A stretch of DNA of 64,000 nt from Vermamoeba vermiformis (GCA_045837725.1 JBEWZL010000282.1:310001-374000), one strand, 5' to 3'. Shown: positions 47,101 through 59,357, counted from the first letter of the stretch. Made by a program: numbers and translations. Notes: generated by a model from the sequence alone, not told the origin.

Positions 47101-48094
47101 GTCGGGGAAGTGCTTGTCGACTATCTCGCGCATCACCGCAAACTCATCGCGCAGCACGTGCGGAGTGAAGTAGAGCAGCACGTAGAGCAGCTGTGCTTGT
47201 TGTGCGAGTGCGAAGGAGCGGTGTTCGGGCAGTGGATAGGCCGCTTGTTGATTGTAGAGATCGTCGCTGCGCAATCGCCCCAAGATCATGGCCAGCAGAC
47301 TCGCGGGCAGTTTGATGCGCGCAAATAGGTCTTCAGGATAGCCCTGCGGCCGTGCAGTCGATGCCGTGCGTGTCGTGCGTGCCATCAGCTTGCACACCTC
47401 GTCGATCAGCGACAGTTCGTTCTGCCCCATGTAGCGCAAGTACGAGATGAGCATGCGCTCGCGCACTGGCCCTTCAATCAGCTCATCGACGAGCAGCAGC
47501 ATCACTCCGTACAAGTAGATGACTTCTGCCGTGAGTTGTTTGCCCGTCTCATCCATCACCACTGCCTCTAAGCTCTGCATGGTGTTGCCGCTCTCTACCT
47601 CTTCAATGTAGCGCAGGAAATCTGTAATGTACTTGTATATGCTCTCGAATAATAAATAAAAGCGCTTCAATAGCTCTAAGTAGGTCTCTTTCACTTCCGA
47701 GTCGAGTTCGAGCAATTCCTTGATAACACGTCAGTAAGATCATCGCGAGAATATAGCAAATAGAGTCGGGTATTGTAAATTGCATGATCGCGGTGTGATC
47801 TGGATCTTGTCACCAAAGAAATTATCGAAAAATATTTTAATTAGATTAGCGACACAATATAATGAATCTTACCGCATTGTTCTCAATTTTGTTTTCGTAA
47901 GAATCTGCACGTCCTACATAATTGAAATCCAATATAATATCTGCGTATTTCTTCTGCACATTTTTATCATCGAGTTTGAATATTCCTGGAATGTGCTCGC
48001 TCAATCGTACTAATTCTGCTATAATTGCATTGCCTCGACTCGCTAGACGCAGCAGTGTCTGACCTGCGACGTTGGAAGAATCTAGAAAGTCCAT
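44127..48094 (-). CDS. WASHC5: Strumpellin (WASH complex subunit 5)
   Basis: About nine exons encode roughly 1,150 residues, the same length as human strumpellin. Start MDFLDSSNVAGQTLLRLASRG matches human [20 protein letters not shown]. Other clear blocks: GNAIIAELVRLSEHIP, VIYLYGVMLLLVDELIEG, RLRSDDLYNQ, YPLPEHRS, IVDKHFPDNWVI, CNVTLRWLMLH, TAQFEFILKREF, RINQANSPDLASVSQYY, VNIYGLKIWQEE and FIGRLCQEL-like FMGRLCQELL. The end is EYIFDTKK. Strumpellin is the scaffold of the WASH complex, which nucleates Arp2/3 actin on endosomes for retromer-dependent sorting. At 45087 and 45594 two introns hold the palindrome TGACACGTGTCA. The gene is convergent with the RRM gene, 86 bp apart. Confidence 0.95.
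45087..45098. promoter_or_regulatory. TGACACGTGTCA palindrome, strumpellin intron
   Basis: Exact copy that runs directly into CAG at the 3' splice site on the minus strand. Confidence 0.6.
45594..45605. promoter_or_regulatory. TGACACGTGTCA palindrome, strumpellin intron
   Basis: Exact copy near the 5' end of a second strumpellin intron. Confidence 0.6.
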
Positions 48095-48360
48095 CGTGAT
48101 GCTTGTACGGCAATTAAAATAGCCGTACTGTGCAGTGTTGAATTAATAAATTGGGTATAATAAGTAGCACGACCAGTTCCACCTTTCATATTTCTGAAAA
48201 GTTGACCGAAAAAGACAGATCGCAACAGTACACGAACACGCTGCGCATTTGTTCATATTTAGTTTATTTTAATATAGAGTTCCGCATATCTAAACAACAA
48301 AAATTCAATCGCAGGTTACACTTGAGGCACATATTCTTCTTTTATTTATTGGCTCCTTTA

Positions 48361-49433
48361 TTACTGCTGATTGCGTGTCTTGCGATCAATGTTGATCAAG
48401 TTGCGCTCAATCATATTCCAGTCCACTACTTTCCACCAGTTGTCAATGTACGCCTAACAAGCCATCATCATCAGTTCCACCCATCACATTTACAACAACG
48501 ACGAGTGTGTACATACCGCGCGATCAGTCTGATAGTCCTGTGCATAGGCGTGCTCCCACACATCGAGGGCCAGCAGCGGCGTCACACCGCTCAATGTCGT
48601 GCCCACACCTGCTTGAAAACTGCGCACGTAACTCGACGACACCACCGGTACGCCGTGCTCGCTCCTGGAGCCGAATGTGCTGCCACCCCCGCCCATGGTG
48701 TGGCCGTTGAATGTGACTGCAATCTCCAAGTGTCCGTTGTTGTCGATCAGCCACGTCCAGCCCGAGCCAAAGATAGCACGCGCGTGTTGTGTGAAGCTGG
48801 CCTTGAACTTGTCCACGCCATTGAAGTGCAGCTCCATCAGCTCTTTGACGCGCTTGCTGGGCTCAGCGCCGCCAGGAGTCATGCCCGTCCAGAAGAAGTT
48901 GTGATTCCACACCTCCGCGGCGTGGTTGTAGATGATGGCTTCGTCGGCCACGCTGCTCGTCGCGCGAATGATCTCTTCCAGGGACATGGACTCGTACTGT
49001 GTGCCTTCAATCAGCTGATTCAACTTTTGCACGTAGCCGAGGTGCACCTTGTTGTAGTGGTAGTCGAGTGCGCGCGCAGAGAATGCTGGCTTGAGACCGC
49101 CCTGCACGGAATAGGCCAGCTGCGGCAACATGAACAGTGTGCGCTGTCAATCGAATAGCCATCAGTGAGGTCATGCGTGGTGTGGGTGGTGTTATTATGA
49201 GTACTGCTATTTAGGGGCACTACCGGGCCAGATTCAACAAATAATAATTGATAATAATTAATAAAAACAATGTTTTAATTTTATACCGCTCAATTTATTT
49301 ATAATGCACCATAAATGTATTGATATGACGCAGTATACATTATTTAAAATTTGTGTAGTACCTTTTGGGCTTTGTTTAACTTCAATCCACCTTTTATCTT
49401 TGGTAGAACGCGAGAACGAACGATATTAAACAT
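48361..49433 (-). CDS. Mitochondrial Fe/Mn superoxide dismutase
   Basis: Three exons encode about 260 residues. Exon 1 (MFNIVRSRVLPKIKGGLKLN) is a basic mitochondrial targeting leader. Exon 2 has ALDYHYNKVHLGYV, EVWNHNFFW, GSGWTWL and DVWEHAYAQDYQTDR; the last exon adds YIDNWWKVVDWN and ends RKTRNQQ. All four metal ligands (H in YHYNKVH, H in WNHNFFW, D and H in DVWEH) are visible. The region GHTMGGGGSTFGSRSEHG plus YVRSFQAGVG is an insertion compared with short Fe-SODs. The enzyme converts superoxide to oxygen and hydrogen peroxide. The metal used cannot be decided from sequence. Divergent from the TRF4-type gene (134 bp between starts). Confidence 0.9.
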
Positions 49434-49567
49434 AGCGACGAATATACTATTAGTCTAAAATAAGTGTTCGCTGTTCGTTCACTTCAAAAATAAATAAAAT
49501 AATTAGTTGAGTTAACACTCGCGATCCAACACTTATTTTTTGACCTGGACACGTGGACATCAAATGA

Positions 49568-51024
49568 ATGACACAACAACTGCCTTATCATGTTATAGAT
49601 ACCGGTCAATGTGACTTGCAGGCATTGGGGGAGGATATTGAGGACTTGGTCGCTTACATCTCGCCAGCAAAACGTGAACAAGTCGTCGAGGCCTTAGTGC
49701 ACAGATTGCAGCACATTGTTGATGACATATGGAACACCAATGATAATTTGGCAATTATTGGACAGCCCGTCAAACTGCAGCTCTACGGCTCCTCATTTAC
49801 GGGCCTCGATCTGCCTGCAAGGTAACCTATTTATTTGCCACAAGAGACCAGCTAATTAATTACCACCAGCGATGTCGATCTTACATTAATCTCGGTTGTA
49901 AACGCCGAGAAACAGCTGAATAAGAATACCGCAGTGCCTGCATTGCGTGACTTGTGGAGCGAAGTGCACGAGCACATTGCACCAGCAGCGAGTGAAGAGG
50001 CATGGGACGAGTGGGACAATTCTAGCCATAGTAGCCATGAGGACGAGCAAGCAAGTGGAGGAACGGAACAACACTTGACGGCAGATTCACCTCCCGTGCT
50101 CAATCAGCAGCTGTTGTATGAGCGACAAATAGCTATCCTGCATCAATTAGAGCGCGAGATCAATCGACGAGGCTGGGCAGCGAGTTGTCAATTGATACGG
50201 GCTCGTGTACCGATTGTCAAGCTGCAAGACCGCGAGCTTGGCTTTCACTTTGACGTGTCTGTTGAACAGCTCGATGGCATTGCTAGCAGCGCAGAGATTA
50301 AGCGCGCATTGCAGGACAATCCTCTGCTCACCCCCATCATCAAGATACTCAAGCTGACACTGCACTCGCTGGATCTGCATCGTCCCTACACTGGCGGTGT
50401 GGGCAGTTACCTGCTCGTGCTGTTAGTGCTGCACTACTTCAAGGTATAGATAACCCAATGCATATATGTATCATTTGATGCTCAGTCCGACAGTTGCATG
50501 GCAAGCACGTGATAGAGGCACCACGCGAGTCAGAGGATGTCAAAAGTGAGTCAGAGGGTGTCAAGAGTGAGTCAGAGTCCGCTACTCGTCTGGCACGAGC
50601 TCTGTTGGGAGTGCTGCAGTGGTACGGCGAGACATTGGCTCCTCTCTCGTGGACACTGCACTCGGACACTGGTCACGTGGAGCTGCACGCCAAACCTGCC
50701 CTGGTCGACGACACTGCCCTGGTAGACAACATTGCCCTGGTGGATGAATTACTAGACGTGACGCAGTGTGTTCTGCATCCAAGCACCAAACACAATGTCG
50801 CTGCGAGTGCCACTTCATTGCCAACAGTGTTCGCGCACTGGGCACAACTAGCACGTGATCTGCGTGGAGGCAAGGCCCTGGATCAAGTGGTGTGGTGTCG
50901 CAGTGAAATCGGCAACTACATTGACAAGTTGACGCGTGTCACGCAGCTCATTGGAGAGAAGCGGCCTCGTGAAGAGACAGCGGATGATCAAGTGATCAAA
51001 CGTGCCAAGATAGACAGCGAATGA
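49568..51024 (+). CDS. TRF4/TENT4-type non-canonical poly(A) polymerase
   Basis: Three exons encode about 450 residues. Start MTQQLPYHVIDTGQ. The catalytic pattern LYGSSFTGLDLPASDVDLTLIS gives the two metal-binding aspartates (GS then D-x-D) across intron 1. RARVPIVKL and LGFHFDVSVEQ supply the third aspartate. The central domain has YTGGVGSYLLVLLVLHYF, the nucleotide-recognition helix typical of PAP-associated enzymes. An acidic/serine insert (SEEAWDEWDNSSHSS) breaks the catalytic part. Exon 3 has short internal peptide repeats (ALVDDTALVDNIALVDEL; VKSESE twice) and a basic end KRPREETADDQVIKRAKI suggesting nuclear location. Family members add short A tails that mark nuclear RNAs for exosome decay. 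The stop codon TGA is the first three bases of a TGACAGGTGTCA palindrome. Confidence 0.85.
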
Positions 51025-51090
51025 CAGGTGTCATACAGTGACTTCAGAAAGAGTGACTCGTGGGAAGAGTTGCGACAATGACAGGTGTCA
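51022..51090. promoter_or_regulatory. Two TGACAGGTGTCA palindromes after the poly(A) polymerase
   Basis: Copies at 51022-51033 (beginning with the TGA stop codon itself) and 51079-51090, 57 bp apart. Confidence 0.55.
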
Positions 51091-51218
51091 AGTAGTGAAC
51101 TCGAATTGTTTTTATTTACAATAGTAGTGACAAGTAGAACTGACTGCTGCACTGATAGCGCAGAGTGGGGTCGTATGAACTGTTGAGAGATGTAGCAGCA
51201 GTGCAATAAAACACGTGT

Positions 51219-52346
<1,128 letters not shown>

Positions 52347-52539
52347 GTTACAATACTGACAGTGTTATTATAGAGCTATGTGTACGATACTTTGTTTCAG
52401 TGTTTTGAAAAAGATTTCTTGCGGTCCAGTTTTCAGCAGCGTGAAAAAAACAGCGAAAAGTCTGTCGTCTGGCCTTGGGTCCATTTGTAACCACTTGCTG
52501 AGCTGCACACTACACGTATACATATTTATATATACAGCG

Positions 52540-55483
52540 ATGAGACGCACCATCGCACAGCTCACTCTCGTGTTGCTCGCAGCAGTGCTCGTCACGGCAC
52601 AGCAAGCGTGCAGCGAACTCAACGTTAAAGTGACTCGCGTAAGTACACTACTAGTGAATATGTGTTTATATATATATATAATTTTACTGTTAAAAGTGAC
52701 TCATTTATTTTTCCTTTAGACTATGCTTGACAGCGATCTTCGTCCTCCAGTCCATTGGATAGGCACTGAAAAGGTATTCAGCATAATATTATGGGCATTA
52801 TTATAATTGATATTGATACAGCGGATGACTATTTAATTTATGAATAATTCCTTAACAAATTTTCCAAATTGCGCACCTTATGTCATACCAACGACCAACT
52901 GCTCGATTAATCGCTGCGCCACTCTTGATACGCCCCCTGTCATAACTAACTGCTCATATAGAACATGTTGCTATTGACGCGCGGAGGTCACGTCTGGGCC
53001 TCGTATGACAAGGGCCAAACATTCCGCGATATTACGCGTGACTTGCCTGGCCTGGCTACCAATGTGTACATTTCGCAAATTATACCCACGGCGAAGGACG
53101 GTGCAGTACTCGTTGCAACAAACAACTTGGATGTGTGGAGCAGTAAGGATGGAGGCAGAACTTGGATTCACGGCAAATCAACCTTTGGCTCCATTCTCTC
53201 GCTACAAACCCATCCCGTGCACGACAGCTGGTTTGCAGTGCAGACAGTTAGCCGTGCATGCTTTGAATCACCAAACACTTGCTCGTTGGATCTGCATCTC
53301 ACCACTGACGGCGGTGCTAATTTTGCTCTGTTAACAACTTATATTACTGAGTTCAGTTGGGGAGGCGCAGGTTTGAATGGAGTACCAGAGAATCAACTGC
53401 TTGTAGTTGATTGGGCCGACAAGACTGGCGACTTCAGATCCAAGCCCGCCGATCAAAAGCGATTAGTGCGTTCTACCAGCTTCTTCTCGTCTTCAGACGT
53501 CATATTGCACAATGTAATCGACTTCTTGTACCTCAACAGTGTCTTCCTCGTCGCACAGCGCGGCAAAGTGATGGGAGGACTGCAGTTGCTGATCTCAGAG
53601 GACTACGGCGCGCATTGGATCACCACTCGCTTCCCTCACTCTGGTGCTTTGGAGCGCGTACGTATCCTGCCTTGTGCTGTTAATATCTGATAAGGCTCAC
53701 CATTACTTTGCAGCGCTACACGATTCTGGGCAGCGAACTCGGCGCAGTAGTGATCAACATTGAGCACGAGCATGATAACTGGGGCAATATATACGTCTCT
53801 GATCGCTTTGGAGGCAACTTCTCGCTCTCATTGCGCCACAATCCGGTACGAACTGTTGCAAGCCTAGTCACGTGATCACTGACCAATCCTGTTGCAGCGA
53901 CAACCGTGGGGCCCGTGCGACTTTGCACTGGTGAAGGGACTCGAGGGCATATTCCTAGCGAATGAGTTCCTGACGGAGGGCACTGATCCCGATGCTCCCG
54001 TCAGTGCGGATCGCGTCACCAAGATTTCGTTTGATCTGGGTGGCGAGTGGAACAGACTCAGCGGTCCTATTGATGCTGCATGCACTGCCAACAACAACTG
54101 CTGGCTCAACTTGCAGGGCATCACCACGAGTTACAGCGGACGATTCTACAGCGAGCCCACAGCGATTGGTATTCTGCTCGGCACTGGCAATGTTGGTCGT
54201 GCCCTGACTGACCGCACGGATCTGCTCAACACGTTCATGTCACGTGATGCGGGCTGGACGTGGCAATTGTTCCGCAATGGCTCGCATCAGTACGACATCA
54301 CCAATCACGGTGGCATTGTGCTGATGATCGATGACGTCGCACCCACGCGCACATTCATGTAAGTCGCTGTTTGACACCTCGTTCATGAATCGTTGGATTG
54401 CTGACACGTGTCTCACAGCTACACTTGGAACGAAGGTCTCGCCTTCACTGAGTGCGCATTCGCCACCAACAGAGAGAAGGCCTTTGATCTCGAGGGCGTC
54501 ATCTCCGAGCCCAGTGGACTGGATCCGCACTTCTTCCTCTACGGACGCGAACAGGGCAATGCGCAGGTGCACGGACTCTTGTTGCGCGCGGACTTTGATG
54601 ACTTGCACGAGCGCGCGTGTCACGGCTGGGAGACTCCTAGCACGGACAACTCCGACTACGAGCACTGGATGCCGTCCGCAGCACGTGGCGACGACTGTCT
54701 GCTCGGTCACCGCGACACCTTCACTCGCAAGAAGCGCGAGGCAGAGTGCTTGAATCCAGCGGCCTTCAATCCCCTGCAACACCGCATTCTCAAGAACTGC
54801 AGCTGCACGCGCGAGGACTATGCTTGGTAAGTCAGGTCCTGATGCTAAAAATAGCGCACTCACACCCTCTGATGCAGCGCTTATTGCTACGAACTGAATG
54901 AAAACAACGACTGCGTGTTGAGCTGCGACGACTTTGATCCGAAACAGGCCCCCGAGGACTGCGAGGGCACGTGGCAAGAGACGCAGGGCTACCGATTGGT
55001 GCCAGGTGACACTTGTGACGTCGGCACTGGCCTCAATTTGTTGCCCATCACTCGCGCGTGTCCTCCCAAGGCCCCCAGTGTGGCACAGGTGCCAGTGACT
55101 GCCCCCACTAGCAGTGTCGATGAGGGCACTTCGCCAGTGGTCAGCGCGTTGTTGTTGACCGTGCCGATACTCGCGGTCATCATCTTCTTGTGCGGACTGC
55201 TCTACTTCTTGGCAGCGCGCAGTCAAGCCGTGCGCAATGTAGTCTCCAAGGTGTTGCCTGAACGATTGCTGCCGACCTTCCAGCCCCCTGCCTCTGATTA
55301 CAGCTCTGCTTTGCAATTCAATCCCAACGCCCCCAACATTTTGGACGAGGATTTGTTGCAAGATGACGATGATGCGCTGCAAGAGGACGGTAAGTACCAT
55401 TAGTTTGAAAGAAAGCAAGACTAACGTCAAATGTAGCTGCTGTTTTGGACTTGGAACAACCGGACACCAGAGACAACCAATAA
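52540..55483 (+). CDS. Sortilin/Vps10-domain receptor
   Basis: About nine exons encode roughly 850 residues. MRRTIAQLTLVLLAAVLVTA is the signal peptide. The ten-bladed VPS10 beta-propeller shows Asp-box repeats such as SxDxGxxW: SSKDGGRTWIH, ISEDYGAHWI and MSRDAGWTWQ. The 10CC cysteine-rich module follows (CSCTREDYAC then CYELNENNDC). One membrane span (VSALLLTVPILAVIIFLCGLLYFLA) leads to a short cytosolic tail with acidic dileucine DEDLLQDDDD, a DxxLL-type GGA/AP-1 sorting signal. The receptor ferries hydrolases between Golgi and endosomes. The last intron is tiny, ending in AAVLDLEQPDTRDNQ. One intron ends TGACACGTGTCTCACAG. Confidence 0.93.
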
Positions 55484-55890
55484 TTTGCTCTGTAAATAAG
55501 TAATGCAACAATTTTAGTAAAGTAATTATCTGTTAAAAAATCCCACAGTAGTACTATGACATTTGTTTTGCATATGTGAATACGTGCATCAACTCAGTTT
55601 GGAATGGAAGAAATCTGCCAATTTGATTTACTTTGGCTGGAGCAGCCTGGAAAGCACGTAGATCCAGCTTTTTTACACAAACAACTTTTCGTTCCAAGCT
55701 GTTGCCAGGTTGCTGTGTCTGCTGTAAATCCTCAAATCGCCAATAGAATCAGCGGTCCAGCGTGTCACTGGGCACCAAAGGTTTGGGCTTACTTGCCCCA
55801 TTTGGAGCACTTAATGCTGCATTATTGAACATATCAAAGATAGACAATGAAGGATAAACGCTTTGACTACTTGATGACTCAGAGTAGAAT
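55484..55890. other. Sortilin 3' flank to transposon edge, 407 bp
   Basis: Contains one short open frame at 55604-55828 (MEEICQFDLLWLEQ) without recognised family. The stretch may be a decayed fragment of the mobile element to its right. No other feature was seen. Confidence 0.35.
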
Positions 55891-56017
55891 GGGGGACGGC
55901 CCGGCTGGATTGGCCAGGGTGGGCTCCTGCATGCTTCCTGGAAAAATTACTAATTCCTACCAACTTGGCCTGGCTGACCTCCAATCTGAGGACAGTGGAC
56001 CAACACAACTTCTTTGG

Positions 56018-57187
56018 GCGGATGTCCCGTCCGGCAAAAATTGGAATCGAAAGGTATTGTAAAAATGCATTTGGGTATATTTGGGGGGCATTGGGAGGAT
56101 TATTTGATGGAAAATCAATGTTTTGTAAGATTTTAATAAAATTTGATGTTGGCCCTTGAAATTACTTGCAAAAATCTGCAAATTTTCAATCATTGCTGCC
56201 CCATTCGGAAATCATTAGCAATTTCCAAATTAGGAAGGTTGCTAGCATAAACAATGCTTTACAGCATGTACATACCATTCCAACTTGTCCCGTCAAATTC
56301 TGTCAATTACTAACTGTTTGCCAGAGTGCTCCAAGGTGGAAACAGGCAGTTAGTGTAACTAGCAAATATAACCATATATGGCAGGAGGTTATGGACATCA
56401 TAAGTGGACCTTTACAAAAAACAATGATTTGAACTTGCCGCGCCAAATTCCGGCAATTACTAACGACTTCCTTGTTGCTCGTAATCCTTGTAAATTCTGT
56501 TTTTTAACTGAAATTTCGGGATTTGACAGTAATTACCAAATTAGGAAAGGATGGGGCAGTTGGCATTTGTTGCACCATGGTTACTAAAGTTGAAACTTGT
56601 CCCGACAGTTTTTATCAATTACTAACGATTTGCTGATCACTTTACTATATTTCTATATTAGGCAAGTAGAAAACTCAGTTTTCACCTGGGAAGTGCAAGG
56701 CATATAAATGATGAAGGGAAACTGTTAGTAATTGCCAGATCATATGCACACAAGTGCCAAGAGGAGTGTTTTGCAAATGTCCACCTCATGGACCCCTGAT
56801 ATGCACCACAAATTTCCTTTTTAGGCTATTCCATGCTATATACTTGCTTTTTGCACTGTATTTGCCCTAGGAACACTCAAGTAAGCATCAGACTCCAATT
56901 CTTTTGTGTACCATGATCTGGCAACCTTCAAAGCATCAAATCATGATTACAAACCAGTGAAACACTTCCTAATATGGGCACCTTAGAGTAAAATGGGGTT
57001 TTCCCAGTTGATTTTCAAGAAAACAGGCTGTAACTTCAGCTCTACGGCATATTTTGATGTGCCGTTTTTTTTGTTCAACTTGCACTTCCATGTACTATGG
57101 GTTTTCTGAATAAAAAAATGAAATATACCCAAATGCATTTTTACAATACCCTCCGATTGGACGTCCACCACGGACCGCGCGTCCGCC
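56018..57187. repeat. Nested element with long inverted ends, about 1.17 kb
   Basis: GGTATTGTAAAAATGCATTT and the next 11 bases (56053-56083) return as their reverse complement at 57121-57151, nearly perfect over about 31 bp. Beyond this the match continues more loosely (GGCGGATG..CGTCCGG against GGCGGACG..GGTCCGT). The interior of about 1 kb has no protein similarity. It may be a MITE-like insertion, or internal palindromic structure of the larger transposon. Confidence 0.55.
56195..56660. repeat. Degenerate tandem repeat, about 155 bp x 3
   Basis: Three units share the core CTTGTCCCGxCAAATTCTGTC / CAATTACTAAC plus a preceding CCAAATTAGGAA. The cores start near 56282, 56433 and 56594, so unit spacing is about 150-160 bp. 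No coding potential is visible. Confidence 0.5.
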
Positions 57188-57479
57188 GACCATACATCAT
57201 ACAGTAGGAAGATTTTAACAAGATTTCTATATGCCCTGTATATGATTAAGCATATCCCTTCATTATAACAAGGTTTGCCACCATACTGGACAAAGTTACA
57301 ACATAAAAAAGATGATTCAAAAAAATTTTCATAGCTAGGTGACAATGTATTGTAGCCAAAGGTCAGGGTTGCATAAAATACGTATATTTGTGTTGTACCA
57401 AGCATGTGCTGGTGGGTGGGTTCATACTTAATGCTGAAAATTTACAAATTGCTGCCACTACAATATCATTGATGATTAC

Positions 57480-58110
57480 TTATATTTTCTTGTTAGATAG
57501 TGATAGATGGAAAGGCACACTACGTCCTTGAGAGGCCACCTCCAATTTGTCTTTAATGTACTCATATAATACTACTTGAGCATTGGCTGATAATAGTTTT
57601 TTGGTAAGCAAGGACACTTCTTACAATTGTTCTAATTCTGTTAGGCGTGCACTGACATGGCAAATCGCTTTTTCTATGTCTCGGATTCGCATCCAGCTGG
57701 TGAATACAATGACCAAAAGCTGCTATCAACATACATCGAAGACTACAAAACTGTCATGCAAAAAGGAGAAGTGACAATTGCTGATGGAGCTTTCTCAAAG
57801 GATGCACCAAGTACCATGTTTTGGGGTAAGAATAGCAATTTTAGGAAGTTTTATTTTGACGGTGATTAGTTCCAATTCGAAAACCTCAAGGAATTATCTG
57901 CTGTACAAGCACTTAGCAATGATGCCCATCGCCTCATTAGAAGTAGCATAGAAAGAAGCTTTGGTTTACTCAAAACTTTGTTTAAAGTTTTGAGAAAAAA
58001 GTACAAGCACAGACTAGACACCTACAACTTGGTCTTCAAAATTTGTGTTGCACTGTACAACATTCAGCTGACTGCATCAACTGTGAACTACAGCAACCAT
58101 CCAATTATGA
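57480..58110 (+). pseudogene. PIF/Harbinger-like transposase fragment (DDE_Tnp_4)
   Basis: Frame pieces read KGEVTIADGAFSKDAP, where the aspartate is in the place of the second catalytic residue, and later ALSNDAHRLIRSSIERSFGLL, where IERSFGLLK is the family's conserved glutamate block. Open stretches are broken up, and the N-terminal half with its first aspartate is not recognisable. Introns may account for some breaks. The family call rests on these two motifs. Confidence 0.5.
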
Positions 58111-58165
58111 CGTAAGACAATGTACAAACACAATGAAGTACTAATAGTATTGCAGCTATGAGCCA

Positions 58166-58654
58166 GTGCTAAATCAGGAATTAGATGGTGAAGAACAGTC
58201 AGAAAATGATGATGACAATGCGTTTCCTGCCCATCATGGCATGGATGATGAGGAGTATGTGAACGATGCTTACGATGAGCCTCCAGACTACGAGATATCT
58301 GAACAAGATCTGAACACCAACAAGCGGCAAAGAAGAAAGCTTCTGAATAAGCTCAGGCACTCGCCAGCTATGGTTACAGAATTCAAAGCTTATTACAAGT
58401 TATGGAAAGACTTCTCAAATGCATCAAAGAGAATGCAAAACTTGCACAATAGTTCTGCGCAGAACCCAGTTGCCTTCAATAACAGATCATTCAGAGAGGC
58501 GCTCCATGCTGTTTCTCAAGCTAATAAGGCTATAACGGATGCAGACAAGCGGTTCACAATGTTTTCTGTCCTGACACCTGCTGACATGGAGTTGTTGAGA
58601 GATCTGGTGGAGAAAGACGAGTCAGATCTAACAGCAATCAAGCCCCTGCTGTAG
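58166..58654 (+). CDS. Acidic helical accessory ORF in the transposon
   Basis: A 162-codon open frame starting MLNQELDGEEQSENDDDN, acidic at first, then helical and lysine-rich (QRRKLLNKLRHSPAM). It follows the transposase piece directly on the same strand. Harbinger elements often carry a second gene with a Myb-like domain, but no Myb tryptophan spacing is seen here. Function unknown. It could also be the last exon of the transposase gene. Confidence 0.4.
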   Translation: MLNQELDGEEQSENDDDNAFPAHHGMDDEEYVNDAYDEPPDYEISEQDLNTNKRQRRKLLNKLRHSPAMVTEFKAYYKLWKDFSNASKRMQNLHNSSAQNPVAFNNRSFREALHAVSQANKAITDADKRFTMFSVLTPADMELLRDLVEKDESDLTAIKPLL

Positions 58655-58810
58655 ATAGTGATGAAAGTGGACCCTCCCAGACACCTTCCAAAAAGCAAAA
58701 AGTGTAACTTCCATAGACAATGTCCCTTAATGTTCAGAGAGTGTGTATCAGTAGTTTTATAGTGTAGTTAATATAAATATGCAAGTTTTAGTCACTTATC
58801 TCATATACCC

Positions 58811-58885
58811 ACTTGGCCGGCCGGACTGGCCGGGCCGGCCACTCAGTCCAAGCCGGCCACAAAGGCCCGGCCGGCCATCTTGGCT
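58811..58885. repeat. GGCCGG-rich palindromic cluster at the transposon end
   Basis: At least six CCGGCC/GGCCGG blocks (for example TTGGCCGGCCGGACTGGCC) in 75 bp, with several overlapping inverted copies able to fold into a stem. The surroundings are AT-rich, so the jump in GC is sharp. It lies just inside the right end of the Harbinger-like element. Confidence 0.7.
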
Positions 58886-58906
58886 TATCTGGCCTGGCCG
58901 TCCCCC

Positions 58907-59357
58907 TCTGGCTCGATGTTAGTAATTGACCAACTTATGCTAAACTCTGCCATTACCACCAGCGGGCCCAAGAAACTACTATTGACATCAGGAGGCTTTG
59001 GGCTACGCGTTGGAGGCTGAAAAAGGCAATGTTCGCAAAGAACTTCAGCATGTGCAACTTCGTTCTACTTGTAGCAAAACTACTTCCTTGCCGCATCTGG
59101 GCCGACCATCCTAATGTCAAGCCATAGAACTGGAGTATTGCTGTTGCTGTCTTCATCACTATGCTCAAAAATGGGCCAGTGACATTCAAGGTGGCTGTCC
59201 TGTATCTGTACGGGGTGGGATAAATGGAAAGAAAAAAAGAGGATTGGTTCACATGATCATTCAGTAATCTAAACAAACCATCTGGGCTTACTAACTAGCT
59301 GAATACATTTCTGTGCATACAACAAGACCAAGAACAATGAAATGTACAGCAACCTCT
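58907..59357. other. Right flank of transposon, 451 bp
   Basis: The + strand 58930-59130 has a short open stretch (RRLWATRWRLKKAMFAKNF, then FVLLVAKLLPCRIWAD) that might be a second transposase remnant, but I cannot confirm a family. The rest is the 3' flank of the LysM gene. Confidence 0.3.

Larger units (their letters stand above)
55891..58906 (+). mobile_element. Degraded PIF/Harbinger-type DNA transposon, about 3.0 kb
   Basis: Inferred limits are the related inverted ends GGGGGACGGCCCGGC at 55891 and its counterpart ending 58906 (complement GGGGGACGGCCAGGC, then a similar GATxxGCCA). Inside, on the + strand, is a transposase relic around 57480-58110 and a second acidic open frame at 58166-58654. 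The first third is non-coding, with nested inverted repeats and degenerate tandem units. A matching target-site duplication (TTA or TAA expected) was not found, so the outer ends are uncertain. The transposase lacks an intact N-terminal part and is read only in pieces, so this copy looks inactive. Confidence 0.5.

Noticed and set aside
54240-55511. 423-codon minus-strand open frame opposite sortilin
   Set aside because: Shadow of the sortilin exons; the sense strand holds VPS10 motifs, a membrane span and a sorting signal.
57000-59000. Retroelement or virus-like element
   Set aside because: No reverse transcriptase, gag, capsid or LTR was seen here. The only reverse transcriptase in the window is TERT, a host gene.
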